Part shown: positions 48,456-59,265 of the stretch, one piece after another | Numbering within the stretch: the stretch's first letter is position 1 | How the letters are laid out: each line of letters opens with the position of its first letter | From: Kyrpidia tusciae DSM 2912 | GTDB lineage: Bacteria; Bacillota; Bacilli; Kyrpidiales; Kyrpidiaceae | DNA: 64,000 bases | Assembly: GCF_000092905.1 (NCBI RefSeq) | Contig: NC_014098.1 | Coordinates: 1,178,001-1,242,000 of the forward strand | Direction: 5' to 3' | Translations under genes and position numbers: made by a program | The notes under the pieces: model-generated | Database searches by the model: none | What the model was told of the DNA's origin: nothing | Seen by the model: the letters and a program-made list of their open reading frames with translations, nothing else

Positions 48456-49577
48456 ATGCGCAAATCGCCTTTCCGAATTGTGACATTTCACACGCCCCGA
48501 AGGGGGTTGAAATTCTCCGTCACCGCGTGGCTTGTCGTGGCTTCCGCGGCTCTTCTGGCTGCCGCATTGTGGTTTCTTCCGGGATCCACCGGAGGCTCTG
48601 GCCTGCTCGGCGCCGTGGACGCCCAAACCTGGTCCTCGGTGGTGCGCCAAGGCATGCCGCTGATGGATCGATCCGCTGCCCCCGCCCAGGTGGCCGGTGA
48701 ACCATCCTGGGCCGCCTCTCTTTTTTATCACCTGACTGACGTCGATCCGACCCGCCCAACTGGCATTCTGGGATGGACGGTACCCGGCATGGCTTTTACC
48801 GACTACCCCATCGCTGTCGATGGTCGGACAGTTGACCTGCGTCCTCCTGAGGACGGGGCTCCCTCCCCCGGACTTTTTCAACACGAACAGCCCACCTCCG
48901 GCTCTTCCTCCACGGCGCCCAACCTTTCGTCGACGTCGTCGGATCCGTTGGTTTACGTGTATCACACCCACAATCGGGAATCCTTTTTGCCCATGCTTCC
49001 TGGGCGCACCAGTTTTGACGACGCCTATGACAAGGCGAAAAACATCACCCTCATCGGGACGGCCTTGGTGGATGACCTGAAAAAATTGGGCATTCCCGCG
49101 ATCCACACCACGGTGGACTACTGGCCAATGGGGGATTACAGCAAAATGTACGTTTTCTCCAGGAAAACGGTCAAAGAAGTGCTGCAAAAATACCCGGGTC
49201 TTAAGCTCATCATCGACATGCACCGGGACTCCGACCCCCGGGATTTGACCACTGCGACAATCAACGGTCAGACCTATGCGAAAATCCGCCTCATCATCGG
49301 CGGCAATAATCCTGATTACCAGGACAACGAGCGACTTGCCGAGATGCTGAAAGGAGAACTCGACCGCCTGTATCCTCATCTGGTCCGGGACATCTGGGCC
49401 AAGCGCAGCACCACCTACGACGCCACTTACAATCAGGACCTTTCTCCCAACATGCTGCTGATCGAAATCGGCGGTCCGGAAAACACCGAGGCTGAATTGG
49501 ATCGCACGGCAACGTGTCTCGCAAACGGCATCGCGGCGTTGCTGAAAGACCGGGGAGATCTGCGTTTAGCCCGCTGA
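48456..49577 (+). CDS. spoIIP: stage II sporulation protein P
   Basis: 373 residues. An N-terminal membrane anchor (about 20-42), a Ser/Pro-rich linker, then the amidase/endopeptidase domain with VYVYHTHNRESFLPMLPG (zinc ligands His and Glu), LKLIIDMHRDSDPRD (His), and LIEIGGPENTEAELDRTA (Glu). It degrades septal peptidoglycan during engulfment together with SpoIID and SpoIIM. Length is normal. Confidence 0.95.
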   Translation: MRKSPFRIVTFHTPRRGLKFSVTAWLVVASAALLAAALWFLPGSTGGSGLLGAVDAQTWSSVVRQGMPLMDRSAAPAQVAGEPSWAASLFYHLTDVDPTRPTGILGWTVPGMAFTDYPIAVDGRTVDLRPPEDGAPSPGLFQHEQPTSGSSSTAPNLSSTSSDPLVYVYHTHNRESFLPMLPGRTSFDDAYDKAKNITLIGTALVDDLKKLGIPAIHTTVDYWPMGDYSKMYVFSRKTVKEVLQKYPGLKLIIDMHRDSDPRDLTTATINGQTYAKIRLIIGGNNPDYQDNERLAEMLKGELDRLYPHLVRDIWAKRSTTYDATYNQDLSPNMLLIEIGGPENTEAELDRTATCLANGIAALLKDRGDLRLAR

Positions 49578-49613
49578 GCGCCCTGACCATACTGGAGGGT
49601 GGAGGGATGTGCG

Positions 49614-49898
49614 GTGCGAGGGTTTATCGGTCGTTTGCTGACCTATGCGGCGCTTTTGCTCATGTGCGCAGGAGTAATCGCCATCGGCTTCGACATCGCC
49701 CAGAGGGGAATGAATGCCCTGGCCGGGGATCCGCCCCCGTCCCCCCCTTGGACACCCGCGGGTGAACGGCTCAACCAGCGCATTGAGACCGCGGCCAGTG
49801 ATGTGTCGGTGGCGGTGGAACAAGTGGGTGTGGCGGCGGGCAGTTGGATGAAAGGTCAAACGCGCAACTTGTTGCTCAAGATGTTCGCTGATCGCTGA
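49614..49898 (+). CDS. yqxA: YqxA-family (DUF3679) small membrane protein
   Basis: 94 residues; GTG at 49614 follows GGAGGG by seven bases. An N-terminal membrane segment (about 7-27) and a helical tail (ERLNQRIETAASDVSVAVEQ VGVAAGSW). The order gpr-spoIIP-yqxA-lepA is conserved in Bacillales. Role unknown, possibly sporulation-linked. Confidence 0.75.
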   Translation: MRGFIGRLLTYAALLLMCAGVIAIGFDIAQRGMNALAGDPPPSPPWTPAGERLNQRIETAASDVSVAVEQVGVAAGSWMKGQTRNLLLKMFADR

Positions 49899-49982
49899 TG
49901 CCGCCCTGAGGAGGTCCCTTGCCCGCTCCGTCGGCACAGCGTATAATTCGGGATGATGCTGGCGGACAGGAGGAGGGGGCAC

Positions 49983-51791
49983 TTGGATCCCCGGGACAGA
50001 CAGAAAAGAATTCGCAACTTTTGCATTATCGCCCATATCGACCACGGCAAATCGACGTTGGCGGACCGGATCCTGGAGTATACCGGTGCCCTAACTGCCC
50101 GGGAGATGCACGATCAGGTCCTCGATCAGATGGATCTGGAACGGGAGCGGGGGATCACCATCAAACTTCAGGCGGTCCGTTTGGAATACCGCGCATCTGA
50201 CGGAGAGACGTATATTCTGCATCTCATTGACACTCCGGGCCACGTGGATTTCAGCTATGAAGTGTCCCGAAGCCTGGCGGCTTGCGAAGGGGCCCTTTTG
50301 GTGGTGGACGCCGCCCAAGGCATCGAAGCCCAGACCCTGGCCAATGTGTATCTGGCCCTGGAAAACGATCTGGAGATCATCCCGGTGATCAACAAGATCG
50401 ATCTGCCCAGCGCCGAGCCGGATCGGGTCAAACGGGAGATCGAAGAGGTTATCGGCCTGGATGCCGAAGGCGCGATTCTCGCCTCGGCCAAGGAAGGGAT
50501 CGGCATTCGGGAGATCCTCGAAGCCATCGTCCACTCCGTCCCAGCTCCCGCAGGAGATCCCGATGCGCCTTTGCAGGCGCTGATTTTTGACTCCCACTAT
50601 GACGCCTATAAAGGGGTTATCATTTACGTCCGGGTGGTGAACGGAACGCTGCGCCCCGGGATGAAGATCCGGATGATGGCTACCGGGGCGGAATTCGAAG
50701 TGGTCGAGGTGGGAACTTTCCGGCCGAAGATGACATCGGTCCCGGAATTGTCCGTGGGGGACGTGGGTTTCGTCGCCGCGGCCATCAAAAACGTGCGGGA
50801 CGCCCGCGTGGGGGATACGGTCACCGACGCCCTGCGGCCGGCCCAGGAGCCCTTGCCGGGATATCGCAAAATCCACCCCATGGTGTTCTGCGGACTGTAC
50901 CCGGTGGACTCGAATGATTACCAAGATCTGCGGGAGGCCCTGGAGAAGCTGGAGCTGAACGATGCCTCCCTCAGCTATGAACCCGAAACCTCCGGGGCTT
51001 TGGGCTTCGGGTTCCGGTGCGGGTTTCTCGGTTTGCTTCACATGGAAATCGTCCAGGAGCGGCTGGAGCGGGAATACGGGCTCCAACTCATCACCACGGC
51101 GCCCAGCGTGATCTACCATGTGTACACCACCGCCGGGGAGATGATCCCCGTGGATAATCCCAGCCGGATGCCGGATGCGTCTCGGATCGAGCGCATTGAG
51201 GAGCCCTATGTGAAAGCTTCGATTATCGTCCCCAAAGATTTTGTCGGGACGGTGATGGAGCTGTGCCAGGAAAAACGCGGAGAATTCCAGGACATGCAAT
51301 ATTTGGACGAGAATCGTGCGACCTTGGTGTACAATCTTCCGCTGACGGAAATCGTCTACGATTTTTTTGATCGTCTCAAATCGAGCACCAAAGGCTATGC
51401 GTCCTTTGACTATGAACTGGCCGGTTATCGCCCCTCTGACCTGGTGCGCATGGATATTTTGATCAACGGAGAACCGGTGGACGCGCTGTCGTCCATCGTC
51501 CACCGGGACCGGGCTTACCAACGGGGCAGGGCGCTGTGCGAGCGATTGAAAGAGTTGATCCCCCGGCAATTGTTCGAGGTGCCGATCCAGGCTTCCATCG
51601 GCAATCGGGTGATCGCCCGGGAAACCATCCGGGCCATGCGCAAGAACGTGTTGGCCAAATGTTACGGAGGCGACATTACCCGCAAGCGCAAGCTGCTGGA
51701 GAAACAACGGGAAGGTAAAAAGCGGATGAAGCAAGTGGGAAACGTGGAGATTCCCCAAGAGGCCTTCATGGCAGTGCTCAAAATGGAATGA
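49983..51791 (+). CDS. lepA: elongation factor 4 (LepA)
   Basis: 602 residues from a TTG behind AGGAGGAGGGGG. Ribosome-bound GTPase: [10 protein letters not shown] (G1), RERGITI (G2), DTPGHVDF (G3), NKIDLP (G4), then domains II, III and V, and the LepA-specific C-terminal domain ([20 protein letters not shown]). Normal length (about 600). Thought to assist translation under stress and 30S assembly. Confidence 0.97.
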   Translation: MDPRDRQKRIRNFCIIAHIDHGKSTLADRILEYTGALTAREMHDQVLDQMDLERERGITIKLQAVRLEYRASDGETYILHLIDTPGHVDFSYEVSRSLAACEGALLVVDAAQGIEAQTLANVYLALENDLEIIPVINKIDLPSAEPDRVKREIEEVIGLDAEGAILASAKEGIGIREILEAIVHSVPAPAGDPDAPLQALIFDSHYDAYKGVIIYVRVVNGTLRPGMKIRMMATGAEFEVVEVGTFRPKMTSVPELSVGDVGFVAAAIKNVRDARVGDTVTDALRPAQEPLPGYRKIHPMVFCGLYPVDSNDYQDLREALEKLELNDASLSYEPETSGALGFGFRCGFLGLLHMEIVQERLEREYGLQLITTAPSVIYHVYTTAGEMIPVDNPSRMPDASRIERIEEPYVKASIIVPKDFVGTVMELCQEKRGEFQDMQYLDENRATLVYNLPLTEIVYDFFDRLKSSTKGYASFDYELAGYRPSDLVRMDILINGEPVDALSSIVHRDRAYQRGRALCERLKELIPRQLFEVPIQASIGNRVIARETIRAMRKNVLAKCYGGDITRKRKLLEKQREGKKRMKQVGNVEIPQEAFMAVLKME

Positions 51792-51849
51792 CGGCGCGCG
51801 GCCCATCCGGTCGAGCGCCGTTCCAATCTCGGTGGGAGGCGGTGAGAAC

Positions 51850-53013
51850 GTGAACCGGCTGCCGGTGAAGGCCTTGTACCTGCACGTTCCATTCTGTGCG
51901 CGCAAATGTTATTACTGTGATTTTAATACCTATGTCGCCAAGCCGGAAGTGTGGGAACGGTTCGTTCAGGCGTTGGTTCGGGAAATCCGCGCCCTTGGCC
52001 GCCTCTATCCGGATACGGTCCTCGAGACAGTGTACGCCGGCGGGGGAACGCCGAGTCTCCTGTCTTGCCGCCAGTGGCAACAGATTTTTGAAGCGCTGCG
52101 GGGTTCGTTTCACCTCGCCTCGGATGCCGAGATTAGCCTGGAGGCCAACCCGGGAACGGTGGATTGTGAAAAATTGCAAGTTCTCCGGGAGCTCGGGGTC
52201 AATCGGCTGAGCATTGGGGCGCAAAGCTTCAACCGGGAATTGCTCCGGAAGCTGGGCCGGTCTCACGGGCCGGAGGCGATTGTTCACAGCGTGGAGCTCG
52301 CCCGCTCGGTTGGGGGATTTTCCCTCAACCTCGATTTGATGTTCGGCATTCCGGGTCAGACTATGGAAGATTGGCGCCAGAGCTTGGCGGCGGCGGTGGA
52401 GCTCGGCCCGGATCACCTGTCCGCTTATGGCTTAAAAGTAGAAGAAGGGACGCCTTACAGCCGGTGGTACGACCAAGGGGTTCTCGACCTGCCTTCCGAA
52501 GATCTCGAGGCGAAGATGTATACCGCATTGATGGAATTCATGGATAAAACCGGGTATGAGCAGTACGAGATCAGCAATTTTGCCCGGCCGGGAGCGCGCT
52601 GCCGCCACAACTTGGTGTACTGGAACAATGAGCCGTACCTGGCCGTCGGTCCGGGAGCCCACGGGTATGTCGACGGGGTGCGGTACGTCGTCGTCCGGAA
52701 CGTACCCGTTTACATGGAGCTCGCCTGGGAGGGGAGCTCGACGGTCGAGGAGCGCCATGAGGTCTCCGACGAAGAAGAAATGGAGGACACCATGATTCTG
52801 GGGCTGCGGCTGTTGGAAGGGGTGGGGGATGATCGCTTCGCCCAGCGCCACGGCCGGTCGCTGTTCGACGTTTTTTCCGAGCCGGTGGAGCGGTATTTGC
52901 GCTCTGGGCTCCTCGTTCAGGAAGGCTCTCGGGTTCGGTTGGCCCGGGAGGCGCTTTGGATCAGCAATGAAGTGCTCCAATCCTTTCTGGCCCTATCCAT
53001 TGACAAAGTCTGA
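51850..53013 (+). CDS. hemW: HemW, heme chaperone of radical-SAM type
   Basis: 387 residues from a GTG behind GGAGGCGG. The radical SAM cluster motif CARKCYYC (CxxxCxxC) near residue 17 is followed by TVYAGGGTPSLLS, SLEANPG, RLSIGAQSFN and DLMFGIPGQT. The C-terminal HemN-like domain (YEQYEISNFARPGARCRHNL VYW) is present. It lacks the extra N-terminal Cys of true HemN oxidases, so it probably delivers heme and is not coproporphyrinogen oxidase. Position between lepA and hrcA is conserved. Confidence 0.92.
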   Translation: MNRLPVKALYLHVPFCARKCYYCDFNTYVAKPEVWERFVQALVREIRALGRLYPDTVLETVYAGGGTPSLLSCRQWQQIFEALRGSFHLASDAEISLEANPGTVDCEKLQVLRELGVNRLSIGAQSFNRELLRKLGRSHGPEAIVHSVELARSVGGFSLNLDLMFGIPGQTMEDWRQSLAAAVELGPDHLSAYGLKVEEGTPYSRWYDQGVLDLPSEDLEAKMYTALMEFMDKTGYEQYEISNFARPGARCRHNLVYWNNEPYLAVGPGAHGYVDGVRYVVVRNVPVYMELAWEGSSTVEERHEVSDEEEMEDTMILGLRLLEGVGDDRFAQRHGRSLFDVFSEPVERYLRSGLLVQEGSRVRLAREALWISNEVLQSFLALSIDKV

Positions 53014-53029
53014 CCATCTCTGGTATTTT
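53000..53029 (+). promoter_or_regulatory. sigma-A promoter of the hrcA operon
   Basis: TTGACA, 18 bases, TATTTT, beginning in the last codons of hemW and just ahead of CIRCE. Confidence 0.7.
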
Positions 53030-53043
53030 CATCGTATGGAGGT

Positions 53044-53070
53044 TTAGCACTCATGGTGCAGGAGTGCTAA
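53044..53070 (+). promoter_or_regulatory. CIRCE operator for HrcA
   Basis: TTAGCACTC, nine bases, GAGTGCTAA: a perfect CIRCE inverted repeat 9 bases before hrcA. HrcA binds it to repress the operon until heat shock occupies GroEL. Confidence 0.97.
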
Positions 53071-53079
53071 CAGGCGGGG

Positions 53080-54114
53080 GTGTCAGAGGTGCTCACTGAA
53101 CGGCAACAACTGATCCTGCGGTTGATTGTCGACGATTATATCCGTTCTGCCGAACCCGTCGGTTCTCGTACGATATCGAAACGGATGGAGACACATTTAA
53201 GCCCGGCCACCATTCGGAATGAAATGAGTGATCTGGAGGAGATGGGATACCTGGAGCAACCGCACACCTCAGCGGGACGGGTCCCTTCTCATAAAGGATA
53301 TCGCTTTTATGTCGACCATCTGATGCAACCGCCTATGCTCAACGACCGGGAAGTTGCCGTGATTCGGCGACTGTTTCAGGAACGGTTGGAAGCCATGGAG
53401 CATGTGGTCAGACAGACGGCGGGAATTCTGTCCACGTTGACCAACTACACGGCTTTTGTGCTGGGCCCCATGGGCGAGGATGCCAAGTTGCGCCATATTC
53501 AGGTGGTGCCCTTGGGAGAGTGGGCGGCGGTGGCCATCCTTGTGACGGACACGGGTCACGTGGAGAAGAAAACGGTGATTCTTCCGGATCCGGCAGACCT
53601 GGCGGACATCGAGCGATTGGTGGAGGTGCTCAACCGCCGTTTAATCGGGGTGTCCATCAGTGAGTTGAAGGAAAAACTGGAACAGGAGATCGGCCTGGAA
53701 TTGCGCCGGCACTTGGATCGGTTTGAACGCGGGTTGGCGCTGGTCGATGAACTGACGGCTTCGTCCGAGGAGAAAGTGTATGTGGGGGGCACGTCCAAGA
53801 TCCTGGAACAGCCGGAGTTTCGGGATCTGGAGAAGTTAAAACCCCTGTTGGTCATGTTGGAAGACGCCCACGGTGTGGCCCGATTGGTGGGTGTGCCGCA
53901 GAAACAAGGTGTACAGGTTCGCATCGGGTACGAGAACGAACTGTCCGCGGTTCACGCGTGCACCGTGGCAACGGCCACGTACCGATCTTACGGCGGACGG
54001 ATCGGAGTGATCGGCGTCGTGGGGCCCACGCGAATGGCGTACAGACGGGTGATCGGTGTATTGAATGTGTTATCCCATGTGTTGAGCGATCTCTTCAATC
54101 GGGAAGGCGCTTGA
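53080..54114 (+). CDS. hrcA: heat-inducible transcription repressor HrcA
   Basis: 344 residues, GTG start. An N-terminal winged helix (LTERQQLILRLIVDDYIRSA, SPATIRNEMSDLEEMGYLEQ PHTSAGRVPS) and the GAF-like core with RIGYENELSAVHACTVATAT Y and GRIGVIGVVGPTRMAYRRVI G are all standard. It represses its own operon through CIRCE. First gene of hrcA-grpE-dnaK-dnaJ-prmA. Confidence 0.97.
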   Translation: MSEVLTERQQLILRLIVDDYIRSAEPVGSRTISKRMETHLSPATIRNEMSDLEEMGYLEQPHTSAGRVPSHKGYRFYVDHLMQPPMLNDREVAVIRRLFQERLEAMEHVVRQTAGILSTLTNYTAFVLGPMGEDAKLRHIQVVPLGEWAAVAILVTDTGHVEKKTVILPDPADLADIERLVEVLNRRLIGVSISELKEKLEQEIGLELRRHLDRFERGLALVDELTASSEEKVYVGGTSKILEQPEFRDLEKLKPLLVMLEDAHGVARLVGVPQKQGVQVRIGYENELSAVHACTVATATYRSYGGRIGVIGVVGPTRMAYRRVIGVLNVLSHVLSDLFNREGA

Positions 54115-54192
54115 TGATGGGGAAAGAACCACCGGGTGTGGCGGAGGTTGAACTCTGCCCGCCCGTATTTTTGGAAATCTAAAGGAGTGTGG

Positions 54193-54903
54193 ATGCGAGT
54201 GGAAGATCAGCGGCGAAGGGAGGCGGATTCCGGCCGGGAGTCCAGCGGGGGCGCAAACCGTCCCGAGGCGGGGACAGGCCCGGGACGAGAGGCGCAGCCC
54301 CAGGGATCAGAAAACCGCCGGGAAGCCGGGCAGGAAGAGCGCAGCGAAACCAGCGCCGGCGAAGAGATGGGTCAGCGGCATGACGAAGGGGAAACGGGCC
54401 AGGGTCCCGAGACCGGGGAGGGGGGCGGGGCCGATGTGGCTGCGGAGATGGAGCGACTCCGGGAGGAGGTTGAGTCCTGGCGGGGACGGGCGCTGAGGAT
54501 GCAGGCGGATTTTGAGAACTTCCGGCGCCGGACCCGGCAAGAGCGGGAAGAGTGGGCGGACTCGGCGACGATGGGCGTCATCGAGCGGCTGTTGCCGGTG
54601 CTGGACCATCTGGAGCTGGCTCTCCAGTCCGGCCAGCAGTCCACAGATGTGCAGTCGCTTCTTCAGGGGGTCGAGATGGTGGTGCGCCAATTTCGCGAGA
54701 TCCTGGAAGGGGAAGGCGTCCGGATCATTGAGACTGTCGGCATGCCTTTTGACCCGAATGTCCATGAGGCCGTCGCCCAGGTGCCCGATTCCGGGCAGCC
54801 GCCGGGCACGATTATAGAGGAATTTCGCAAGGGATATCGGTATAAAGATCGCGTGTTGCGGCCTGCGATGGTGAAAGTCAGCGGAGACACAGGAGGGAAC
54901 TAG
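54193..54903 (+). CDS. grpE: nucleotide exchange factor GrpE
   Basis: 236 residues, ATG behind AAAGGAG. The first 90 residues are Glu/Gly/Arg-rich and disordered, longer than usual. Then the coiled coil ([32 protein letters not shown]), and the beta-wing domain with [22 protein letters not shown] and [18 protein letters not shown]. It releases ADP from DnaK. Confidence 0.95.
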   Translation: MRVEDQRRREADSGRESSGGANRPEAGTGPGREAQPQGSENRREAGQEERSETSAGEEMGQRHDEGETGQGPETGEGGGADVAAEMERLREEVESWRGRALRMQADFENFRRRTRQEREEWADSATMGVIERLLPVLDHLELALQSGQQSTDVQSLLQGVEMVVRQFREILEGEGVRIIETVGMPFDPNVHEAVAQVPDSGQPPGTIIEEFRKGYRYKDRVLRPAMVKVSGDTGGN

Positions 54904-54905
54904 AG

Positions 54906-56747
54906 ATGGGAAAAGTCATCGGCATTGACCTGGGTACCACCAACTCGTGCGTGGCGGTCATGGAGGGCGGTGAGCCCGTGGTCATCCCCAATGCCGAAGG
55001 GGGCCGCACCACGCCGTCGGTGGTGGCGTTTACGAAAACTGGAGAACGGTTGGTGGGGGACGTCGCCAAACGTCAAGCCATCACCAACCCGGATCGGACC
55101 ATCATTTCCATCAAACGTCATATGGGGTCCGATTACCGGGTGACGATCGATGACAAATCTTACACACCCCAGCAGATCTCGGCGATGATCCTGCAGAAAT
55201 TGAAAGCGGATGCCGAGGCGTATCTCGGAGAGACCGTCACCCAAGCGGTGATCACCGTGCCGGCGTATTTTAATGACAGCCAGCGCCAGGCCACGGTGGA
55301 TGCCGGCAAAATCGCCGGCCTGGATGTGTTGCGGATCGTCAACGAGCCGACGGCGGCCTCCCTGGCCTACGGCTTGGACAAAGAAGAAGATCAGACCATC
55401 CTCGTGTTCGACCTGGGTGGCGGCACTTTCGACGTGTCGATCCTCGAACTGGGGGACGGCGTGTTTGAGGTCAAGGCCACCAGTGGGAACAACCGTTTGG
55501 GGGGAGACGACTTCGATCAGAGAATCATCGATTATCTGATCGATCAGTTCAAAAAAGAGACGGGGATTGATCTGGGTCAAGACCGGATGGCTCTTCAGCG
55601 GCTGAAAGACGCGGCGGAAAAGGCGAAAAAAGAGCTATCCAGCGCCTTGACCACGACGATCTCCCTGCCTTTTATCTCGGCGGATGCCACGGGGCCGAAA
55701 CATTTGGAGGTCAACCTCACCCGGGCCAAATTCGAAGAGTTGACGGCTGACCTCGTGGAGATGACCCTGGGGCCCACCCGCCAGGCCTTGGCCGATGCGG
55801 GCCTGAACCCTTCGCAAATTGACAAAGTCATCCTGGTGGGTGGATCCACCCGCATTCCGGCGGTACAGGAAGCGATTCGGAAATTTATCGGCAAAGAGCC
55901 GTCCAAGGGCGTAAACCCGGACGAAGTGGTGGCGGTTGGGGCGGCCATCCAGGCCGGAGTGTTGACCGGCGAGGTCAAGGACATCGTGTTGTTGGATGTC
56001 ACCCCTCTGTCCCTGGGGATTGAAACGTTGGGTGGGGTGTTCACGAAGCTGATCGAGCGCAACACGACGATCCCCACCTCGAAGAGCCAGGTGTTCACCA
56101 CTGCGGCGGATAACCAGACGTCGGTGGAGATCCACGTGCTCCAAGGCGAGCGAGAGATGGCCCGGGACAACAAGACGTTGGGTCGCTTTACATTGTCCGA
56201 TATTCCTCCCGCGCCCCGGGGGGTGCCCCAGATCGAGGTGACCTTCGACATCGATGCGAATGGGATCGTGAATGTCTCCGCCAAAGATCTGGGGACGGGA
56301 AAAAGCCAAAAGATCACGATCACGGCGTCCAGCGGGCTGTCCAAAGAGGAAGTGGAGCGGATGGTGAAGGAAGCCCAGGCCCACGCCGAAGAAGACCGCA
56401 AGCGCCGGGAAGAAATCGAGATCCGCAACCAGGCGGATTCCCTGGTTTATAGCACGGATAAAACCCTTAAAGATATCGGGGACAAAGTGGACAAATCTGA
56501 CGTGGAACGGGCCGAGGCGGCGAAGCAAAAGGTGAAGGACGCTCTGGCCGGAAACGATATAGAAGCAATCAAGAAAGCCATGGACGAATTGCAACAGGTC
56601 GTCCAGCAATTGTCGGTGAAACTGTACCAACAGACATCGGCGAATACCGCCCAAACGGGTTCTGCGACCGGCGGGGCCGCGGGCGGCGGGAAAGAGGAAA
56701 AAGTGGTGGACGCCGATTACACTGTGGTGGACGACGACAAAAAGTGA
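54906..56747 (+). CDS. dnaK: chaperone DnaK (Hsp70)
   Basis: 613 residues. ATPase domain motifs [38 protein letters not shown] and [17 protein letters not shown], the linker [18 protein letters not shown], and a substrate domain with [18 protein letters not shown]. Ends [14 protein letters not shown], the usual acidic C-terminus. Two bases separate it from grpE. Confidence 0.98.
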   Translation: MGKVIGIDLGTTNSCVAVMEGGEPVVIPNAEGGRTTPSVVAFTKTGERLVGDVAKRQAITNPDRTIISIKRHMGSDYRVTIDDKSYTPQQISAMILQKLKADAEAYLGETVTQAVITVPAYFNDSQRQATVDAGKIAGLDVLRIVNEPTAASLAYGLDKEEDQTILVFDLGGGTFDVSILELGDGVFEVKATSGNNRLGGDDFDQRIIDYLIDQFKKETGIDLGQDRMALQRLKDAAEKAKKELSSALTTTISLPFISADATGPKHLEVNLTRAKFEELTADLVEMTLGPTRQALADAGLNPSQIDKVILVGGSTRIPAVQEAIRKFIGKEPSKGVNPDEVVAVGAAIQAGVLTGEVKDIVLLDVTPLSLGIETLGGVFTKLIERNTTIPTSKSQVFTTAADNQTSVEIHVLQGEREMARDNKTLGRFTLSDIPPAPRGVPQIEVTFDIDANGIVNVSAKDLGTGKSQKITITASSGLSKEEVERMVKEAQAHAEEDRKRREEIEIRNQADSLVYSTDKTLKDIGDKVDKSDVERAEAAKQKVKDALAGNDIEAIKKAMDELQQVVQQLSVKLYQQTSANTAQTGSATGGAAGGGKEEKVVDADYTVVDDDKK

Positions 56748-56834
56748 GCGATAACCGCCCGGGAAGCGATGAGAGGGAGAAGATGGCTTCTAAAGGAGTA
56801 GGCCGCTGAGAAGCTCCGGGGAGGGGGTGTTCCG

Positions 56835-57989
56835 GTGAGCAAGCGCGATTATTATGAGGTGCTCGGCGTTGAGCGGGGGGCATCCGCCGAGGAGATTAAA
56901 AAGGCCTATCGGAAACTGGCGCGCCGTTATCACCCCGATGTGAACAAAGAGGATCCCCAGGCGGCCGATAAATTCAAGGAGATCAACGAAGCTTACGAGG
57001 TTCTATCCGACCCGGAAAAAAGAAGCCGATACGACCAGTTTGGCCACGCGGGGGTCGGGCAGGGGGCAGGCTTTGAAGGCGGTCCGGGAGGCCCGGGGGG
57101 AACCGGGTTTGATTTTGGGGATTTTGGCGGATTCGGGGATATCTTTGACATGTTCTTCGGCGGGGGCCGGCAGCGGGCCGGTCCGCAGCGAGGGACGGAT
57201 TTGGAATACGACCTCTCCCTCGAATTCCGGGAAGCGGCCTTCGGGGTGGAGAAGGAAATTCGCGTGCCAAGGACGGAGGCCTGCGACCGCTGCGGAGGCA
57301 GCGGTGCCCGGCCCGGGACCCGGGTGGAACGTTGCCCGGTGTGCGGAGGGACGGGTCAACAGGAAAATGTCGTCAATACCCCCTTGGGCCGGATGGTTAC
57401 CCGAAGGCCGTGTTCCCGCTGTAAAGGGGAAGGGCGGATTATCCCGGATCCTTGCCCAAAATGCCAAGGCCGCGGTCAGATACGGGTGGTGCGCACAGTG
57501 AGCGTCAAAGTCCCCGCCGGCGTGGATACGGGCAACCGCATTCGGATGGCGGGCCACGGGGAGCCGGGCACCCGGGGCGGCCCGCCCGGCGATTTGTTTA
57601 TCGTGATCCACGTCCGCCCGGATCCGGTGTTTCAGCGGGACGGGTTCGACGTGCATTGCCAGGTCCCCATTACTTTTGTCCAGGCGGCTCTCGGGGACGA
57701 TATCGAGGTGCCGACTCTGGAGGGTCGTGCACAGTTGAGGATACCTCCGGGCACCCAGACGGGCACTGCGTTTCGCCTCAAAGGTCAGGGCATTCCCCGG
57801 CTGCGAGGTGGGGGACGGGGCGATGAACACGTCCAGGTGTTCGTGGTCACGCCGACCCGCCTTTCCGACCGAGCCCGGCGTTTGTTGCGGGAGTTGGGCG
57901 AGGAGTTGGGGGAGGACATCCACGAACAAAACCAGACCTTTTTCGAGCGCATGAAAAGCGCCTTTGGCCGGGATGGGCGGAACGGCTGA
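56835..57989 (+). CDS. dnaJ: chaperone DnaJ (Hsp40)
   Basis: 384 residues, GTG start. J domain with YHPDV (HPD), a Gly/Phe-rich linker, four zinc-binding repeats ([32 protein letters not shown]), and the substrate-binding C-terminal domains. It stimulates the DnaK ATPase. Confidence 0.98.
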   Translation: MSKRDYYEVLGVERGASAEEIKKAYRKLARRYHPDVNKEDPQAADKFKEINEAYEVLSDPEKRSRYDQFGHAGVGQGAGFEGGPGGPGGTGFDFGDFGGFGDIFDMFFGGGRQRAGPQRGTDLEYDLSLEFREAAFGVEKEIRVPRTEACDRCGGSGARPGTRVERCPVCGGTGQQENVVNTPLGRMVTRRPCSRCKGEGRIIPDPCPKCQGRGQIRVVRTVSVKVPAGVDTGNRIRMAGHGEPGTRGGPPGDLFIVIHVRPDPVFQRDGFDVHCQVPITFVQAALGDDIEVPTLEGRAQLRIPPGTQTGTAFRLKGQGIPRLRGGGRGDEHVQVFVVTPTRLSDRARRLLRELGEELGEDIHEQNQTFFERMKSAFGRDGRNG

Positions 57990-58086
57990 AGGCCGTGATG
58001 GCCTACGGATCTATCCGCTTCGGATCGAGCGGCCAGGGTGGGTTAACACCCGAGTAAACAAAAAATGGTAGGTTGCGGAAGCGGGG

Positions 58087-59133
58087 ATGGAAGCGGTGAA
58101 TGATCTGTGGACCGTGGTGGAGTTGCGCACGACGAAAGAGGCCGTCGAGGCGGTGACGGCGAAGATGCGGGATCTCGGGGCGCAGGGGGTGGCCGTTGAG
58201 GAGGCCGACCCCTTGGGCCCTGATTTTGTGCCTAAATTCGGCGAGATCTACGAGCCAGAACAAACGGCGGGAAGACCAGGGATGGGCAACAAGGATGCAG
58301 CCTCGGAGAGTCCCGGGGCTCTCAGGTGGGCGGAGGTCGCCGACTCGGCGGTGGGGCCCGGTGAGGCGGTGGTCACGGGGTATTGGCCCGGGGGACCGGA
58401 TCAATGGCGGCATATCTCCGCTCTCCTCAAAAATTGGTTGGACTTGCTCCCCACATGGGGTCTCGATTCCGGCAAGGGCGACATCGCCGTCCGCACCGTA
58501 CGGGAGGCGGACTGGGCCGATGCGTGGAAACAGTATTATCACCCGGTGACGGTCAGGGGCCGGGAGGGTGTCCTCACCGTCTGTCCGGCATGGGAGACCT
58601 ATATGCCGGAGCTTGGAGAAGTGGTGGTCCGAATCGATCCCGGCGTGGCCTTTGGCACCGGCACCCACGAAACAACCCGTCTGTGCCTGGGATGGCTCTT
58701 GGACGAAGTCACCCCGGGGTGTCGGGTGTTGGACGTGGGGTGCGGGTCTGGTATTCTCTCGGTCTCGGCGGCGGCTCTCGGTGCCGGGCGGGTTCTGGCT
58801 GTGGATCTGGACTCCCTGGCGGTGGACGCGGCCCGGCACAATGTAGAGGTGGCCGGCGTGGCGGATCGGGTAGAAGTGCGGCGGGGAGACCTGCTGGACG
58901 GCATTGAGGAGCGCGGGGACCTGATCGTAGCGAACCTTTTGGCTGACCTTGTCGAGCGATTGCTGCCCGATGTCCCGAGGTGCTTGACAGCCGAGGGGCG
59001 GTTTCTCGCCTCCGGGATTCTTGTGGAACAAGAGGATCGGGTGGCCCGGGCGATGGAGGCTGCGGGCCTGGCGGTTCGAGAGATCCGCCGGGAGGGAGCT
59101 TGGTGTGCCTTGTCGGGTGAACTTTTCCGGTGA
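58087..59133 (+). CDS. prmA: ribosomal protein L11 methyltransferase
   Basis: 348 residues; a GTG nine bases on (58096) is an alternative start with GGGGATGG before it. An N-terminal substrate-recognition domain precedes the Rossmann methyltransferase: IDPGVAFGTGTHETTRLCL, VLDVGCGSGILSVSAAALG (SAM loop) and LIVANLLADLV. An insert near residues 55-90 makes it longer than most (about 310). It trimethylates L11. The position after dnaJ is conserved. Confidence 0.93.
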   Translation: MEAVNDLWTVVELRTTKEAVEAVTAKMRDLGAQGVAVEEADPLGPDFVPKFGEIYEPEQTAGRPGMGNKDAASESPGALRWAEVADSAVGPGEAVVTGYWPGGPDQWRHISALLKNWLDLLPTWGLDSGKGDIAVRTVREADWADAWKQYYHPVTVRGREGVLTVCPAWETYMPELGEVVVRIDPGVAFGTGTHETTRLCLGWLLDEVTPGCRVLDVGCGSGILSVSAAALGAGRVLAVDLDSLAVDAARHNVEVAGVADRVEVRRGDLLDGIEERGDLIVANLLADLVERLLPDVPRCLTAEGRFLASGILVEQEDRVARAMEAAGLAVREIRREGAWCALSGELFR

Positions 59134-59265
59134 AGGCGAAACATTCGGGTCGCGAATCGTCTTTTAGAAAAGAATCACCCGGTTGATACACGATCTTTAA
59201 GCGAAACGTGCCACTCGCATCTACAATACAGCCAGGACAAACTTTTTCGATGGGCGGTGTTGTGG

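Noticed and set aside
59134-59256. Pho box before the PhoX-like gene
   Set aside because: Only isolated TTTAAG-like hexamers are present, without the tandem 11-base spacing of PhoP sites.
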